Below are positions 23,077-35,716 of a DNA stretch of 64,000 bases, piece by piece (the stretch's first letter is position 1; each line of letters starts with the position of its first letter). The notes below the pieces were generated by a model. That model had not been told where the DNA came from. It made no database searches and saw only the letters and a list, made by a program, of their open reading frames with translations. The DNA comes from Vermamoeba vermiformis. Taxonomy: Eukaryota; Tubulinea; Echinamoebida. Location: assembly GCA_045837725.1 (NCBI GenBank), contig JBEWZL010000184.1, forward strand, positions 1-64,000, in the 5' to 3' direction. Position numbers and translations under genes: made by a program.

Positions 23077-26000
23077 TTAATTGATCAAGTTTTGCGCGTT
23101 ATCATTGGTATTATTGTTGCTATTATTGATATTATTATTCGATTGAGCTGATAAATCGAAATCGCTCTCCATACTGGGCTCAATATCGTCAAAATAAGCT
23201 TCGGAATAAAGTTGATCCATCTTTTCGCTAATCGGCGGAACAACGAATGGAATCGCGTCAGATGATTGCATTAGCCCTGAGCGACCACTTGGCACCATAT
23301 TATTGTTGTCCCTATTGTTATTTCTCGGTGTTGATTTGAATGGCGAAGGTGTGGGCAACAGCTCGAAGGCACTTTGACTGACAAAATTGAGCGAGTGTTT
23401 GACAGGACTTGATATCAATGAGTGCGATTGTGATTGAGACTGCGAGGCTGAACTCGATTTTGATGGCGACGGGCTCACTGAATTGAAATCGAGCGATTTT
23501 TTGACGGGTGAAGGTAGTACCTCTGAATCACTGCGTCGCAAAGTATTTTTGACCGGTGAAAGAATCTTTTCTTCGACTTTTTCTTTCTGCGACTGTGAAT
23601 TTTGTGAGCTCGGCAGTGCGATATCTTCAGCGGATAAATGTAACTTTGATGGCTGTGGTGGTGAAATTTCAGTACTGTTGCGCAAACTACGACTCTTTTC
23701 TTTGATCTCTTGCAATCTGAATAGCGGCGCACCCATGACCGACAACAAGGCCTCGTTGTTGCAAAAACAGAATGACTTGCTATATAGACACAACGCACAG
23801 CCCCAGCCTAACAAAACAAACATTAGGATTGGTTTAATATGACTTGTTTGCTTACCTTCGGAGCGTCTCTTAGCGCAGTTAGCGCACGTTTGACTAAATT
23901 TCTGCGCTTGATCGACAAAATCTTTGAACTTGTCGAAGACCAGTTGACACGCACCCGTGCCACCATCCACACTGTCGACCAAATAGCTGTGCAACAATTC
24001 AGCATTGAGGCGTATTTAAGGTATATAAATGACCTACCCAGAGGCTCCTAATGGATTTATGTCTTGTTCTTCAATGTCTTGATGTGACTGCTGCAGCAAC
24101 AACAGCGGAATAACTTGTTGCACTTGATGCACGAGTGAATGCATGGCAATGAACCAGCCTTCATATTTCTTCAAACTAATGCCTCGTTAAGTATATTAGC
24201 TAATATCAGTAGTATCTTACGTTAAGAATCTCGTGGTAATTTCAGGATCCGAGATCCGCTTCTCATTCATGCGCGTGTCAAGTGCGGACATAATCTTCTG
24301 AAATTTCGCATTGAGCATTCGTTTAGTGTCCTCTGAGAACGCTATTTCAAGGCACGGTGCTTCGTAACTGATTTCATATGGTTTTTCATAAGTCTGCTCG
24401 TTTGACGGTTTGACACCAACTGCGACGTCATCATCGCCTTGACTTTCGTTCAAATTAATCGAAGCTTCTTGCGATGAGTTTAATTGACTCGATGATATTT
24501 GATTGTTGCTATTAAAATCAATAACTTGTGCGCCATACACGCAATCAATCGCTGTGCCCCAACCTGTTCACGGCCATTAGCTGCCATACAAACGTCAATA
24601 AAATACTGTACCAAACGTCAAATCGATAGTAGCACTCGGGTTGTCAATAAACATGAACGATTTCTTCTTAAATACTCGCGAGATGTTGATCTTAGTCCTC
24701 TTCAAGGCCTTGGTGCGCACTGAACTCGATTTTTCAGTCAATTTCAACAACGCACGGCCAGTCTTCATGTCCAACGCTGTGACTTCAAACCTACGAATCT
24801 ACAATGTATTAGTACAATAAGATTAAATGGTGTTGTGCTTACATCGCCCTTGCCGTCCTGTGACATAAACACGGCGCCAGGGAACAATCGAGTCAAGGCC
24901 TGACGAGCAGACAGCACTTCAATCACGACCTCTTTGTTGTCTTGTTGGACCCACACAGCCGAGACTTTGTCTTTCAAGGCCTCTTTTTGGTTGCCAGTCG
25001 ATGTAATCGAGTCACCACGAATTGAAATTTCACGGTGTGGAAATCCATTGCCGACCCACTTCTTGATCGATTTTTGCAAAGATTTGTCTTTGATCACGTC
25101 GTTCAGTGAATTATCGGATAAATTTACCGTCCACACTGATCGTTGGGTCGATAATTTGTTCAATAATCCATACGCTTGACTTCCAAAAGTCCTTCAAAAC
25201 AAACATTAATATGTTAATACTTCTATAATAATGCATTATACGTACTTCTCGACGTTATGCGACATTAAACCACTTTCAACACAACAGCAGTGCAAATGTT
25301 TTTCGAGGGCCTTTGGATAGTTCGGATTAAAGCTAACATTTTCCATCTAAATCACACCATTAGCACTTGATATGTCATATTCAGATACACTCGTAGTATC
25401 TTACGTCAGAGCTTAACAGAGCTGCAGGATTTTCAGCGAAGTAAAAGTCCATCGCGTTGCGTTGTGACGGCAAAAACACGACGAGTCCAGGCTTAGCTCT
25501 GCCAACACGTCCAATCCGCTGCCAGAAACTCATTCGTGAGCCTGGATATCCACGCAATAAGCAAACATCAAGTTCAGCGATATCAACCCCTGCTTCAAGT
25601 GCATTTGTTGTAATCACCATTTTAATCTCGTTTCTTTTGAGCTGGTTCAATATTTGTTTCTTTTGGTCCTCTGGCAACGATGCATAATACGTCCTAATCT
25701 TCGTGTAATATTCGCGGAATTCAGGGTGGCCTTTGATAAAATTCACTAAACTATTTACAGCGTTGATCGTGTTGCAAAACACAATGCCCCGAAATCCGTC
25801 TTTGATCCACTACAAAGTATGAGAGATTATAGTACTATCGTAGCATTATTCTTACCGAACAAATGATCCTTGAAGAAGTTATTTGTGGTGATGCTTCAGC
25901 GGCCATACAAATGATTGTTCGGTCACTTGTTGACGCGCCACTCTCTTTGACCCAGTGCAGCCTGAAGAAATGGCTTTCACGGCTAATTAAAGTATTAGAC

Positions 26001-27466
26001 GGGCATAGTATAATGAATATAATACTAGCCTTATCAACTTCAACGCCATTTCTGTAGAGTTGCCGACAGTAGCGGATGCGAGAATGAATTGAATTCTGTT
26101 CGTGTTTGCTCCAAGACTTTCAACAGCGTTAAATAGCCGTCGTATTATATTCGTCATATGAGTGCCTAGACTTCCGCAATATGTATGGGCCTCGTCCAAG
26201 ATGATCAACCTTTGACACGTGTCAATTAAAAGTGTCAAAATTATTTAGCTTACTTTAAGCGGGAAATAAATTCTCGCCAATTAGCCCATTGCGGATCTAA
26301 TAATTTGTATAGTTGATGATGCAAAATCTCCGGATTTGTGATTAATATGTGCGGCGGTCCTTGCTGAAACATTTTAATTCGTTGTTCTCGCGACAATTCT
26401 CCAGTAATTGTGAATATTCGTAATTGTTTCTGTGGTGGTAATGCTGAATTTAATTTTCTAATTTTTTCTTCTTGATCTTTTGCCAGTGCATTCAACGGAA
26501 ATATGTACAGAACTGAATTCTTTTCAGGTGCACCGAGCAAAATTTCAAAAGCCTTAATTTGGTTAAAATGATAAATACTTAATCATTATACTTACAGGGA
26601 TGTTAAAGCATAGAGTTTTTCCTGATGAAGTTGGTGTTGTAATCATAACGTCCTTATTTTGTCGAATTTTTGTTCGCGATTCAACTTGGTGCGAATACAG
26701 CGATGAAAATCCTTGCTTCATTAATGCTTTTTTCAATTCTTCTGGTAAATTATCGGGCAGAGGCAACATGCTAACGGAATGTAAATGAAATTATTTCTTT
26801 CGCGCCAAATATTTGCACGTACTTGTTTTTCTGTCCAGGAATATGATGCAGCTTTACTGTGCTTTTTCGAAGTGCGTGGGCTAAATGACGGAATTTTGCA
26901 ACGGGAATTTTGTTAATATCTGCAATTGGTGGCTCTGTAATATAATTTAGAAATTAATGCAAGGGCGGGATCCGGTGATTACCAGATAGCCGGCTCGATC
27001 GAACGCCTCCGATGAACTGTGGGGTCTTATTATCAACTTGAGTCGAATTTTCACTGTTATTATTGTTTAACTCGGCTGTGGCGGGAGTAGCACTGCTTCC
27101 ATAAACGGATCCGTCCTCTTTAATTCGTAGAAATTAGTTTCGAAATTCAATATTCATTAAAATTATTAACAATATCACCAATATTACACTAATAATTCGA
27201 ATTAATTATTTTACTGCTGAGATTCGAATTTGAAGCAAATTTCAAACGAAAGACACGATCTACTTACCTTCAAACATCAATAAATTGATCGAATTATCCA
27301 CATTAAATTGCTGAGTATTTTTTTGAGACAGTTTTTGAGCTAATTGTGATGAAGTAAGAGAACTCGGCGATGAATCCGTTCGTGATTTTTTACTCGATGG
27401 AGAATCTGCCTCTGCTTCATCTTGCGGCAAAGGTCTTTTGTTCCCTGTAACATCGGATATCTCCAT
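23077..27466 (-). CDS. Hrq1/MrfA (YprA)-type DEAH helicase with SPVK-rich C-terminal tail
   Basis: About a dozen exons. The N-terminal ~130 residues are disordered with a nuclear signal (KRPLPQDE, SKKSR). Helicase motifs in order: Q-like YSHQVES, motif I TTPTSSGKT, Ia IFPLNALAKDQ, ITNPEILHH, II LDEAHTYCGSLGTH, III ASATV, then IVFCNT, TTNALEAGVDIAELDV and VI QRIGRVGR. This is the Hrq1/MrfA group of 3'-5' helicases (crosslink and telomere repair in yeast, mitomycin repair in Bacillus). The C-terminal zinc/MZB-like region has GGTGACQLVF and four Cys spread as CANCAKR and CALCLYSKSFC; an intron divides them. A tail of about 220 residues follows with repeated SPVK-type sites and Ser/Gln and Asn runs. 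The 3' end is 85 bp from nothing but the next same-strand start upstream at 27552. Confidence 0.85.
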
Positions 27467-27551
27467 TTGTGTTGTTGTGGCTAAAATACTTCACAAAAGC
27501 AAATTTTAATATACACAGAATAATTTTACACATTTCGCGAGAGATAGCACG

Positions 27552-30222
27552 TTATTTCTTTACACTCAGATTAAGACCAGACATTAGTTGCCCGATAGCT
27601 TTAAGAGTATCACCAGTGTTGCCTAGTCCTTGCTTAATTTCTTCGCTAGTTGGCATATGACCTTGCTTGACAGGAGCGGTAAAGGCGACATTTTGTCGCT
27701 CTTCAGGCACGTTGCTTTTGACCCACAGGAACTGCAACAAGTTGAGGAACCTTTGCCACTCCGGGCTGCGTCGACCGTGGAACTCCAGCGGTTTGTCTGT
27801 GCAGGTTAGTATTGCGGAATAGTACTTCAATCGAGGCACGTACCATGACCTCGCCGATCTCTTATGTGCACCGTGAGTTGATCGAAAACATTATGAGATA
27901 CTTCGTAACTACCACTGCCGTAATCTTCTTCTGAGGCGAATATTTCTGCGCCTTTCATCGAGTAATTTTTCTATTGCGTGAAGCTTGTCAGATCCAAACA
28001 CGGACATTACCAATTACGCACCTTATCAAGCTTGAACACCGATTCACTTTCAACGCAAAATGCAAAATGATCGTGTTCTGGGTACCAAGCGCGAGGTACA
28101 TTGTCGTTATCGTGATTCAAAATCGAAACTTGACGGCCAGTCGGTATGCCAACTTTGAAGATCAAATAATCGACCATGGGCAGACACTTGCACGACAAGG
28201 CCAAGTCTAATGTCTTCTGACCAAAGTCGTCAACAAACACCTTCAGAATACTCGGCAATTGATTAATAATTTTCTGAGCTGCAGGCCAGGCATTTTGCAA
28301 TAGTTCGTTTTTGAAGTCAAACTGCGCTGCTAACGTCAAAAATGCTCGAACCAAATCTGGTTTTGTCTCATCGAACTAATAACGGTTAAACATCTAACGC
28401 GGAATAGAATTAAAATTGGGCTTACGGTTGCTCCAGCAATTAACAGCTGTGCCATTGCGTGTTGCAACTCGAAATCGGTTTTACCGACCTGACTTAGCAC
28501 TACCTATGAAATAATGTGATTAGTGTATTTGTTGTAAAAAAAAAGAATAATTTTTAGCCTTACTCCCATGGGCGTCAATCCGGCGTTGTTCTGAGCATTA
28601 ATTTTCAGTCCTTTCTTAATTAGATACTCCACGGTGTGTGGTCTAGGAGCACCATTCACGCACAAATGTAACAGCGTGTTATTTTTGTCATCGACTACAT
28701 TCACGTTGACTGTAGGGTCATCTCCAATCTTGTACATTGTTTAGAAAATTCGTGCATAATCAAGGTGACTTACTATCGCTAAGATATTGTCGAGTGCTTT
28801 GACTATAAGTGAGTCTAATTGACTGTCAAGGGCGTATTGGATCGCATTCTTGAGCGGGGTGCCAGCGCGGAACTGAAGAAGGTACTCTTTGGGGACCTGT
28901 CTGAACGAATCCTCCTAATGTCTGTGTTAACAGTTATTGGCTTAATATTGAGGTGGCTTACGGCGGCACTTTGCGTAAACTTTGGAATGAGAATGTCAGT
29001 GGCTTTGTCAACAATAGTTTGTGATTCGTATTTGAACGCATAATAAATCACTGGGCCTATTGTCTTCGTCGAGCACACGAATGGTATTTTTCTGGTTAAT
29101 TCCGCTTCAAGTTGTGCTGCGACGTACTTGACAGCCAGCGCGTAAGTAACAACAAAGGCCTCTTGTGAAGGAACGCTTTTGAGGAAACCTGAAGCGATAA
29201 TATTAGGTATAATAGTCAAAGGAGGCTATTGCGCACCTCTATAGACGTAGTGCAGCAATGAATCGAAAGCAATTTTGAAAGCATCAGGCGTCACATCCTC
29301 GTGCAATTCAATCGTCACTTCGCGTGCACTGCTGTCTTTCATGCCCGATCGGAACAAGCCTTGAAAGTACTCCAAACCTAAGTTCCACTCATTAGCACCA
29401 CTATTTGACGTGTATTGGATGGTTCGTACCATTAGCAAGGACAACTGAGTGACAGTGGTACGTGTACTCCGTGCCCTTCAATTTGACCAGCAGATCCCCG
29501 TCATAAATGTTGTCGCTATTCGCTTCAGGCAACGACTCGTATATGATTCTGCCGAGCTCAAAGAAATGGTTCTTGTTCGCTGCCTCTTCGGGTAATTTGT
29601 TTGTCAGTGCCCATACGAATGCGTACAACTCATATTTCTATCAATAGTCAGCCTCTATTATGAACCACCGAGCCTCTTCGTACCGTAAATACATCTAATA
29701 GTGGGTAGCATTTATCGTTGTCCCAAGCAGACTCATCGTACAACACGCGTAGAAAAAGTTGGGTCAGATCCGCTTTGCCTTCGAGTTCCTCGACAATAAG
29801 AACCTTCTTAATTGATGAATTGTTATCGATGTTATCGGTATTTAATCGTCGATCTGGACGTTCTAAGCTCGCGACTAATTTAGGACTCCTTCGTCTTAGC
29901 AAGGTAGTATTACAATAAAAAGACGGTGCATTTTCTTCTCGCGACACAAATATTTGAACATCGCTTAGCAAGGGCTCGTTAAACCAGCGAGCAAGTGAAA
30001 TTACATTTTGCTCCAGTCTTCAAAAAAATTCGGGTTAATACTGGCTAATTCTACAAAACCTATTACGACCAAAATGTGTACAAATAACTTGTAATTTAAT
30101 TATCTAATTAATAAAATTATTTCGTGGTGCATCTCGTGTTTAGTTAGATCAATCAATACTGTAAAAGCGATGTATTCAAAGCTTTACCTATTCGCTAAAG
30201 ATTCTACCAGAGGTGTATTCAT
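27552..30222 (-). CDS. BTB-domain protein with ankyrin-like repeats
   Basis: The first exon (30222-30188) codes MNTPLVESLAN and splices through AG|A to RLEQNVISLARWFNEPLLSD, placing a degenerate BTB start (SDVQIFV..FYCNTTLL). A second, clearer BTB region follows (YDGDLLVKLKGTEYTYHCHS, then SGMKDSSAREVTIEL and AFKIAFDSLLHYVY), so the protein probably has tandem BTB domains. A helical BACK-like part leads to ankyrin units (NTLLHLCVNGAPRPHTVEYL, KKGLKINAQNNAGLTPMG). The C-terminal part (about 230 aa) has no recognised domain. BTB-ankyrin proteins often act as Cullin-3 adaptors; that is inferred. It diverges from the NACHT gene at 30393. Confidence 0.8.
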
Positions 30223-30392
30223 TATGGTAACTTCCTCGAATTTCAAATAACTTGATGCGTAACGGCTTGCTCGAGTTTTCCCTGTTTTTTTCTGCTCTAT
30301 TTTGGGACACGCATAAAACTCTCTTTAGAACATTCGAAAGATAACTTTTTAAATCTAAACACAATAAACCTCATTATACGTGAAGGTTCGTG
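30223..30392. promoter_or_regulatory. Bidirectional spacer, BTB-ankyrin / NACHT gene
   Basis: Only 170 bp separate the two divergent start codons, so both promoters must overlap here or extend into the genes. The stretch is AT-rich with TTTTTT and AATAAA-like text but no clear TATA box. Confidence 0.4.
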
Positions 30393-33300
30393 ATGGCCGA
30401 ATTGGAGAGCACGGTCCTAAACGGGCTGACGTTTTCAATTTTCGAATCAATCGCTGCCCCGAAGAAGAAAGAGCTCACTGAATTGATCAAAAAATATGGC
30501 GGCGCAGTGTCTTATATGATCTCTAATAGCGTAAGCAAAATACACACACTTCACAATTTACGATCAGACTTTGGTAGTAGCTTTAGAATTCAAAAATGGT
30601 TAATAAATTTGTTTTCATTTATCAGGTCACTCATTTAGTAGTACGCGATGAGGATTTAAAGAAATCAGACAATCCAAAAATCAAGAAAGCTAAGGAAAAG
30701 AAGATCACGCTGATCACAGAAGTTGCCTTAACGAAATTGGTTGAAACAAAGAAAAAAGAAGCCTCTAGATCACAGCCATCTTCAGGACTCGCTACGCCAA
30801 CCAAAAGAACCTCGAAAACTCCCTCAAAAGAAGTAAGCGGATTCAGTTGCAACAAAGACCAACTTTAACGTATCTTTCAGGTTTCGAGTACTAATGGAAA
30901 AGAAACCCCAACTCGTACCCCTTCTTCACCAACCAAGGTTAAACCATCAGATTCTATCGTCAAAGCCAGCGAATTAAATATTTCAGTTGTCTCGCAGTCA
31001 AATCCACACAAAGGACCTCCCACAGTAACCCTATTATTGCCAGACCACGGTGCGTCATAATTTACCAATTTAGATCAATTTAGAAGCGAGTTTGAGCCAT
31101 CGATGCTTCTAGAGCCTTTCCATTGAAAGTCTAGAACTGACTTCCATTTTAGGAGCTATTACTGGTGACTTCCAAGTCGCTGTGTTTGGTCTCGGTTTTA
31201 CTCCCAATCCTAAGTTTAGGTATGACGTAATTACAGCTCGACACGAACTAATTTCTTTCAAACAGAGTAAAGTTCGGATCTGTCACGAGTGTGAGTTATG
31301 AATTCCACAGCGCGACATCTGTAATTTGTAAAATTCCCTCGACGCTTGTGCAAGCAGGAGAGGTTCTTGTCGCTGCATCTAACGACGGAGGACGTACTTA
31401 CGGTTTCCCTGCTCGCTTCAAATTCATTGGTAAGTTGGTCCCTCACAATGCTGTCAAAACTATCCAAACTAACATCGATCAGATGCTGTGTTCTCCACGA
31501 ATGTATCGAGTCCAGACGTACAATTGTCATTGCTGAGCGGTCAATTGCTCAATCTTCACCGTGCCATTCAAAACATTCAACGCATGGAAGTGGACATTAA
31601 GAACCAAATCCAAGCCGTGGCTGGTGTTGACATTGTGGCCCTTCAAAAACAATACGCTCTCGACAACGACATCGAAGAGGATTACAGCGGCGAAGATCAA
31701 GAGACTGAAGATGAGTATGAGGAAGAGCCCGATGAAATTCCAGCCGCCAAAGTCCAAACCAAGACCAACAAGAAAGGATTGCTCGACCGTGAAATTCGCT
31801 TGTTCATTGCCTCGCCCTTCAGAGACATGACCAGTGAACGAGATCAGTTGGTAAGGCGGGAGATTTCCTCATTTTTTGCCAGGTTGCTGACAGTTTCAAT
31901 AGGTCAAAATGGTCATTCCTAAGCTCCGCAAGATGTGCATGGAACGCGACATTGTGTTCTCCTACGTTGATTTACGCTGGGGTGTCACTGACCAACAGAA
32001 CGAATCGGCTGCCACGATGTTGATGTGCTTGCGCGAGATTGAGCGTTGTAACATGTTCATCTGCAGCTACGGTGAGCGCTATGGCTGGTCTATCTCGCCG
32101 GAGCACGACGGTGCTGCCAACGAGCTGTTGACGCGACACTTTGAAACAGCGGCCAAAGAGTTCCCTTGGGTTGACAAGTTCAAGGACAGAAGTGTCACCG
32201 AACTCGAGCTCAGAATGGTCTTGGAGAAGCGATACAACGGCCCCGAGAAGAGTGCTTGGTTCTACTTGCGTGATCCTTACTACATTGAAGAAGTGCCCGA
32301 CAAGGACAAGCACCTCTATTTGTCCGAGGGTCAAATCTCCGCCAAGAAGCTCGCCAAGTTGAAGCAATACATTCAAGAGTCCGAGCACCCCGTCAAGAAC
32401 TACAACAGACCTACGCAAATGATTGAATTCGTCTACGAAGACTTGAAGAACTGCATCGAACAGAAGTACCCGAAGGACACCACTTTGTCCGCTCTCGAAC
32501 GTGAAAGATTCCGTCACGAAATCTACAGCCGATCGTTGCTGCGCGTCTATTTGCCGCACGAAGACAGTTTGATGTCCGTTGACAAGTACATTGCTGGCTC
32601 TGCTCGTGCCCCGTTTGTGATCTCTGGTCCTTCTGGTATTGGTAAAAGTGCTTTACTTGCCAACTGGGTCACCAGACACCGCGAGCACTTCCCCGAAGAC
32701 ATCGTCATTTCACACTTTGTTGGTGCCTCCCCCAGCAGTGCCTTACACACCAACATGATGTACCGAATCATGGCCGAGTTGCACGAAATTTTGGACCTCG
32801 ATGAAGTCTTGCCGGACCCTGAGACTCAAGGCCAAATGATCGTTCGAGAGTTCTTCAAGTGGCTCGAGAACACGATGATCGATAAGAACCCTAACAAGCG
32901 TCGCTTGATCATTGTTCTTGACGGCCTCAACAAGTTGGACGACCGAGAAAATGCTCGCGAACTGATCTGGTTCCCTCACAGCTTCCCCAAGCGCGTAAGT
33001 ACCTAGACAGGTGTGAAATTTCAAGGCTAACGCGTGACATGCAGGTCCGTGTTGTTGTTACCACCACTCCTGGTGCTTCGTTGGACGTGTTGAGAAAGCG
33101 CAAGTGTGAAGTGTTGGACATTCCCTCGTTAACTGAAGGTGACAGAAAGAGCTTCTTGCGCTTGTTCCTCAACTTGAACTCGAAGAAACTCACTGAAAAC
33201 CAAGAACTCAAGATTGCTACTGCCCCTCAATGTGCTCACCCGCGATTCTTGCAAACCCTTCTCGAGGATATTTGCGTCTTTGGTGCTCACGAAGAGTTAG

Positions 33301-35575
33301 AAAAACGAATCGGTCACGACTTGCGTGCCAAGAACGCGGCGGAATTGTACGAGATTGTGTTGGACCGCATGGAAGTCGATTTTGATCTGCGCAACAAGGG
33401 CGTGGTCAATCTCTTCTTGTCGTACATTGCTTGCTCGCGACGAGGTCTCTATCTCGAACAAGAGCTCAAGCCTTTGTTGGCGCAGAAGAAGATCAACGAG
33501 GAAGACTGGTCCGATTTCTTCGTCACTGCCGAGGAACAATTGCTGTCCAATAGTAAGTCACAGTAGCAGTTAAGAATCATTTTCTGACCTTGATTTTTCT
33601 AGCCGGTGGCTTGCTGTCATTCGTCAACGAAGATATTCAAAAGGCCGTTGAGCGCAAGTACCTTTCAGACAAAGAAACAACCCGTCAATTGCACGAAGAA
33701 CTCGCCAACTTCTTCCTCAAGATTGAAGACCTCAGCACCCGCAAGATTGAAGAGTTGCCTTGGCAATTGGAGAAGGCCTCCATGTGGGACATGTTGAAGA
33801 CTACCTTGTCTAACTTGGCTATCTTCGACAAACTCTGGATCCCGGCTAACAAGTTCGATTTGCTGCGCTACTGGAGATCGATCGAGAAGAACTCGCAATT
33901 TGAAGCTTACCAATGCTACAAAACTGTCATTGACTTGTCACAATTCCCGCCAGGCATGATCGTTGGTGACTTGATGTACGAGCTCGGTCAATGCTTGCTT
34001 GAAATGGCCAAGTACAACGGTGCCGAAGAGGTCTATTACAAGGCCATTGAATACTTCCAAAAGGCCTCGCAAAGACTCAACGTCGCCAAGGTGTACGTTG
34101 ACTTGGCCACACTCTACAACACAAGAGTAAGTTGTTATTATATGCAGCTTTCAATGCTCACTTTTCACAGTCAAACGAGAGCGAGAAATCCGAAAAGATG
34201 TTGTTGCAAGCCCAAGAAGTCTACGAAAAAGAGAAGGGCAGCGACGCCGCCGAAGTTGGTCTCGTGTTGAACAAATTGGGTGTCGTCTACACCAACACCA
34301 ATCAACCTAAGCGTGCCTTGGAAGTCTTGGCACGCGCTCTTCGTATCTGCGAGAGCACTCTTGGCGTCGATCACTTGCAGACTGGTGAAGTCTACTACAG
34401 CTTGGGCTGCGCTCACTTGTCACTTCGAGACCTGCCCGTAAGTCCAGCGAAGCATCTTTTCGATACGCTGCTAACCTGCCTCGAATTAGGAAGCTGAAAA
34501 GTGTCTCTTGCGCGCGTTGAAGATCACAGAAGAACAACTCGGTGACGGTGATCCAGACGTGTCCAACATTCTCAACAGAATCGGCACGTTGTACATTGAA
34601 ATGGATCAGTTCAACGACGCTGAAGCTGCGTTCAAGCGCGCCTTGTTGATCAGAGAAAAGAAGTTGGGTGAAGACCACAGCCGTGTCGCACAGACCCTCA
34701 AGCACATGATTTCACTCTACGAAATGCAAGAGAACTACGATGACGCCATTCAAGTCGGTCGCAGAGCTCTTGAAATCTCCAAGAAAATCTTCGGCGAGGG
34801 ATGCTTGCAAGTGGCTAACATCTACATGCGTCTTGGTGTCATCTTCATGGTCGCTGAACGTCCTGACGAGGCACGCGATGTATTGCGCAGTGCATTGGCC
34901 CTCAAGGAGAGATTGAGCGGCAAGGGCAGCAAACAAGCCGAAGAAGTGCAACACATCTTGGATGTACGTGCTAACGTGTCAAAAATGTCACTTGGTAGCA
35001 TCTTACTAATTAACTTCACCATAATAGGAAATTGACAAGCCCAAGAACGTGCCACCTCCTCCACCTCCACCTGGTGCTCCTCGTCCCCCTGTCAAACGTA
35101 AGTTGACGATATTTTTTGCAAACCGCGCTGATCACTGACCTGTCACTCAGCACCCATGCCTGTCATCCAAGAGAAGCCCAAGCCCCAAGTCGTGGTGGAC
35201 ATTCCATTGGGCCCAGGTGGCGTGCCTCCCCCACCTCCCCCTCCACCTCCTGCAGGCCGCAAGCCCACGGAGGCCAAGGTCCAAGAACAAGTCTTCAACG
35301 CCGGCTACCTCGAGGACTTGCAGAACTACAACAGATCTGCCCTCAAACGCGCGCAAGTCGTGGACAAGTCTGACGGCAAACAAGCAGCCATTACTATGTT
35401 GGCGCAAAAGAAGGCCAAATTGAACTTGAAGAAGGCGACCTGGACCACTGAGAACGATGACGACGTCGATGTGTACGTAGAACCTGGCTAATACTGTTCG
35501 TTATGATTGAGTTTAATTTATAATATTTTCAGTCCTAAGACGAGAAAGTTGGAGATGTTGAAGAAGAAAAAATAA
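30393..35575 (+). CDS. BRCT-TIG-DUF4062-NACHT-TPR-polyproline STAND NTPase
   Basis: Exons join to about 1,465 aa. Residues 1-95 form a BRCT domain (LNGLTFSIFESIAAPKKKEL, KKYGGAVSY, THLVV). A Ser/Thr/Lys linker follows, then an IPT/TIG-like beta sandwich at about 165-250 (ITGDFQVAVFGLGFTPNP, ATSVICKIPS). A coiled acidic part precedes DUF4062 at about 348-450 (REIRLFIASPFRDMTSERDQ, VDLRWGVTDQQ, CSYGERYGW). The NACHT-type NTPase has Walker A GPSGIGKS near 614 and Walker B LIIVLDGLNKL near 709. TPRs run from about 1010 to 1320 (units like GVVYTNTNQPKRALEVLARA). Two Pro runs follow at about 1330-1375. DUF4062-NACHT-TPR is the nephrocystin-3 layout; BRCT and TIG in front are unusual. STAND proteins act as nucleotide switches, often in defence. 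Dense, biased codons suggest strong expression. The last intron may be skipped, ending at 35491. Confidence 0.88.
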
Positions 35576-35716
35576 GACGACCCGATTCGCGTGACTTCAT
35601 AACTACAACGTGAAGCCTATTTTATTAGTCGATGGATGTTAGATGAATAAATATGTAGATTATCAACAAAATAAGCCTCTATTTCTGTACATTTGTTCGG
35701 AGATCCGAATCTGCTT

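Noticed and set aside
31972-32559. 195-codon antisense ORF inside the NACHT gene
   Set aside because: It mirrors the strongly biased codons of the sense strand (which shows DUF4062 and NACHT motifs); no domain or splice logic on the antisense strand.
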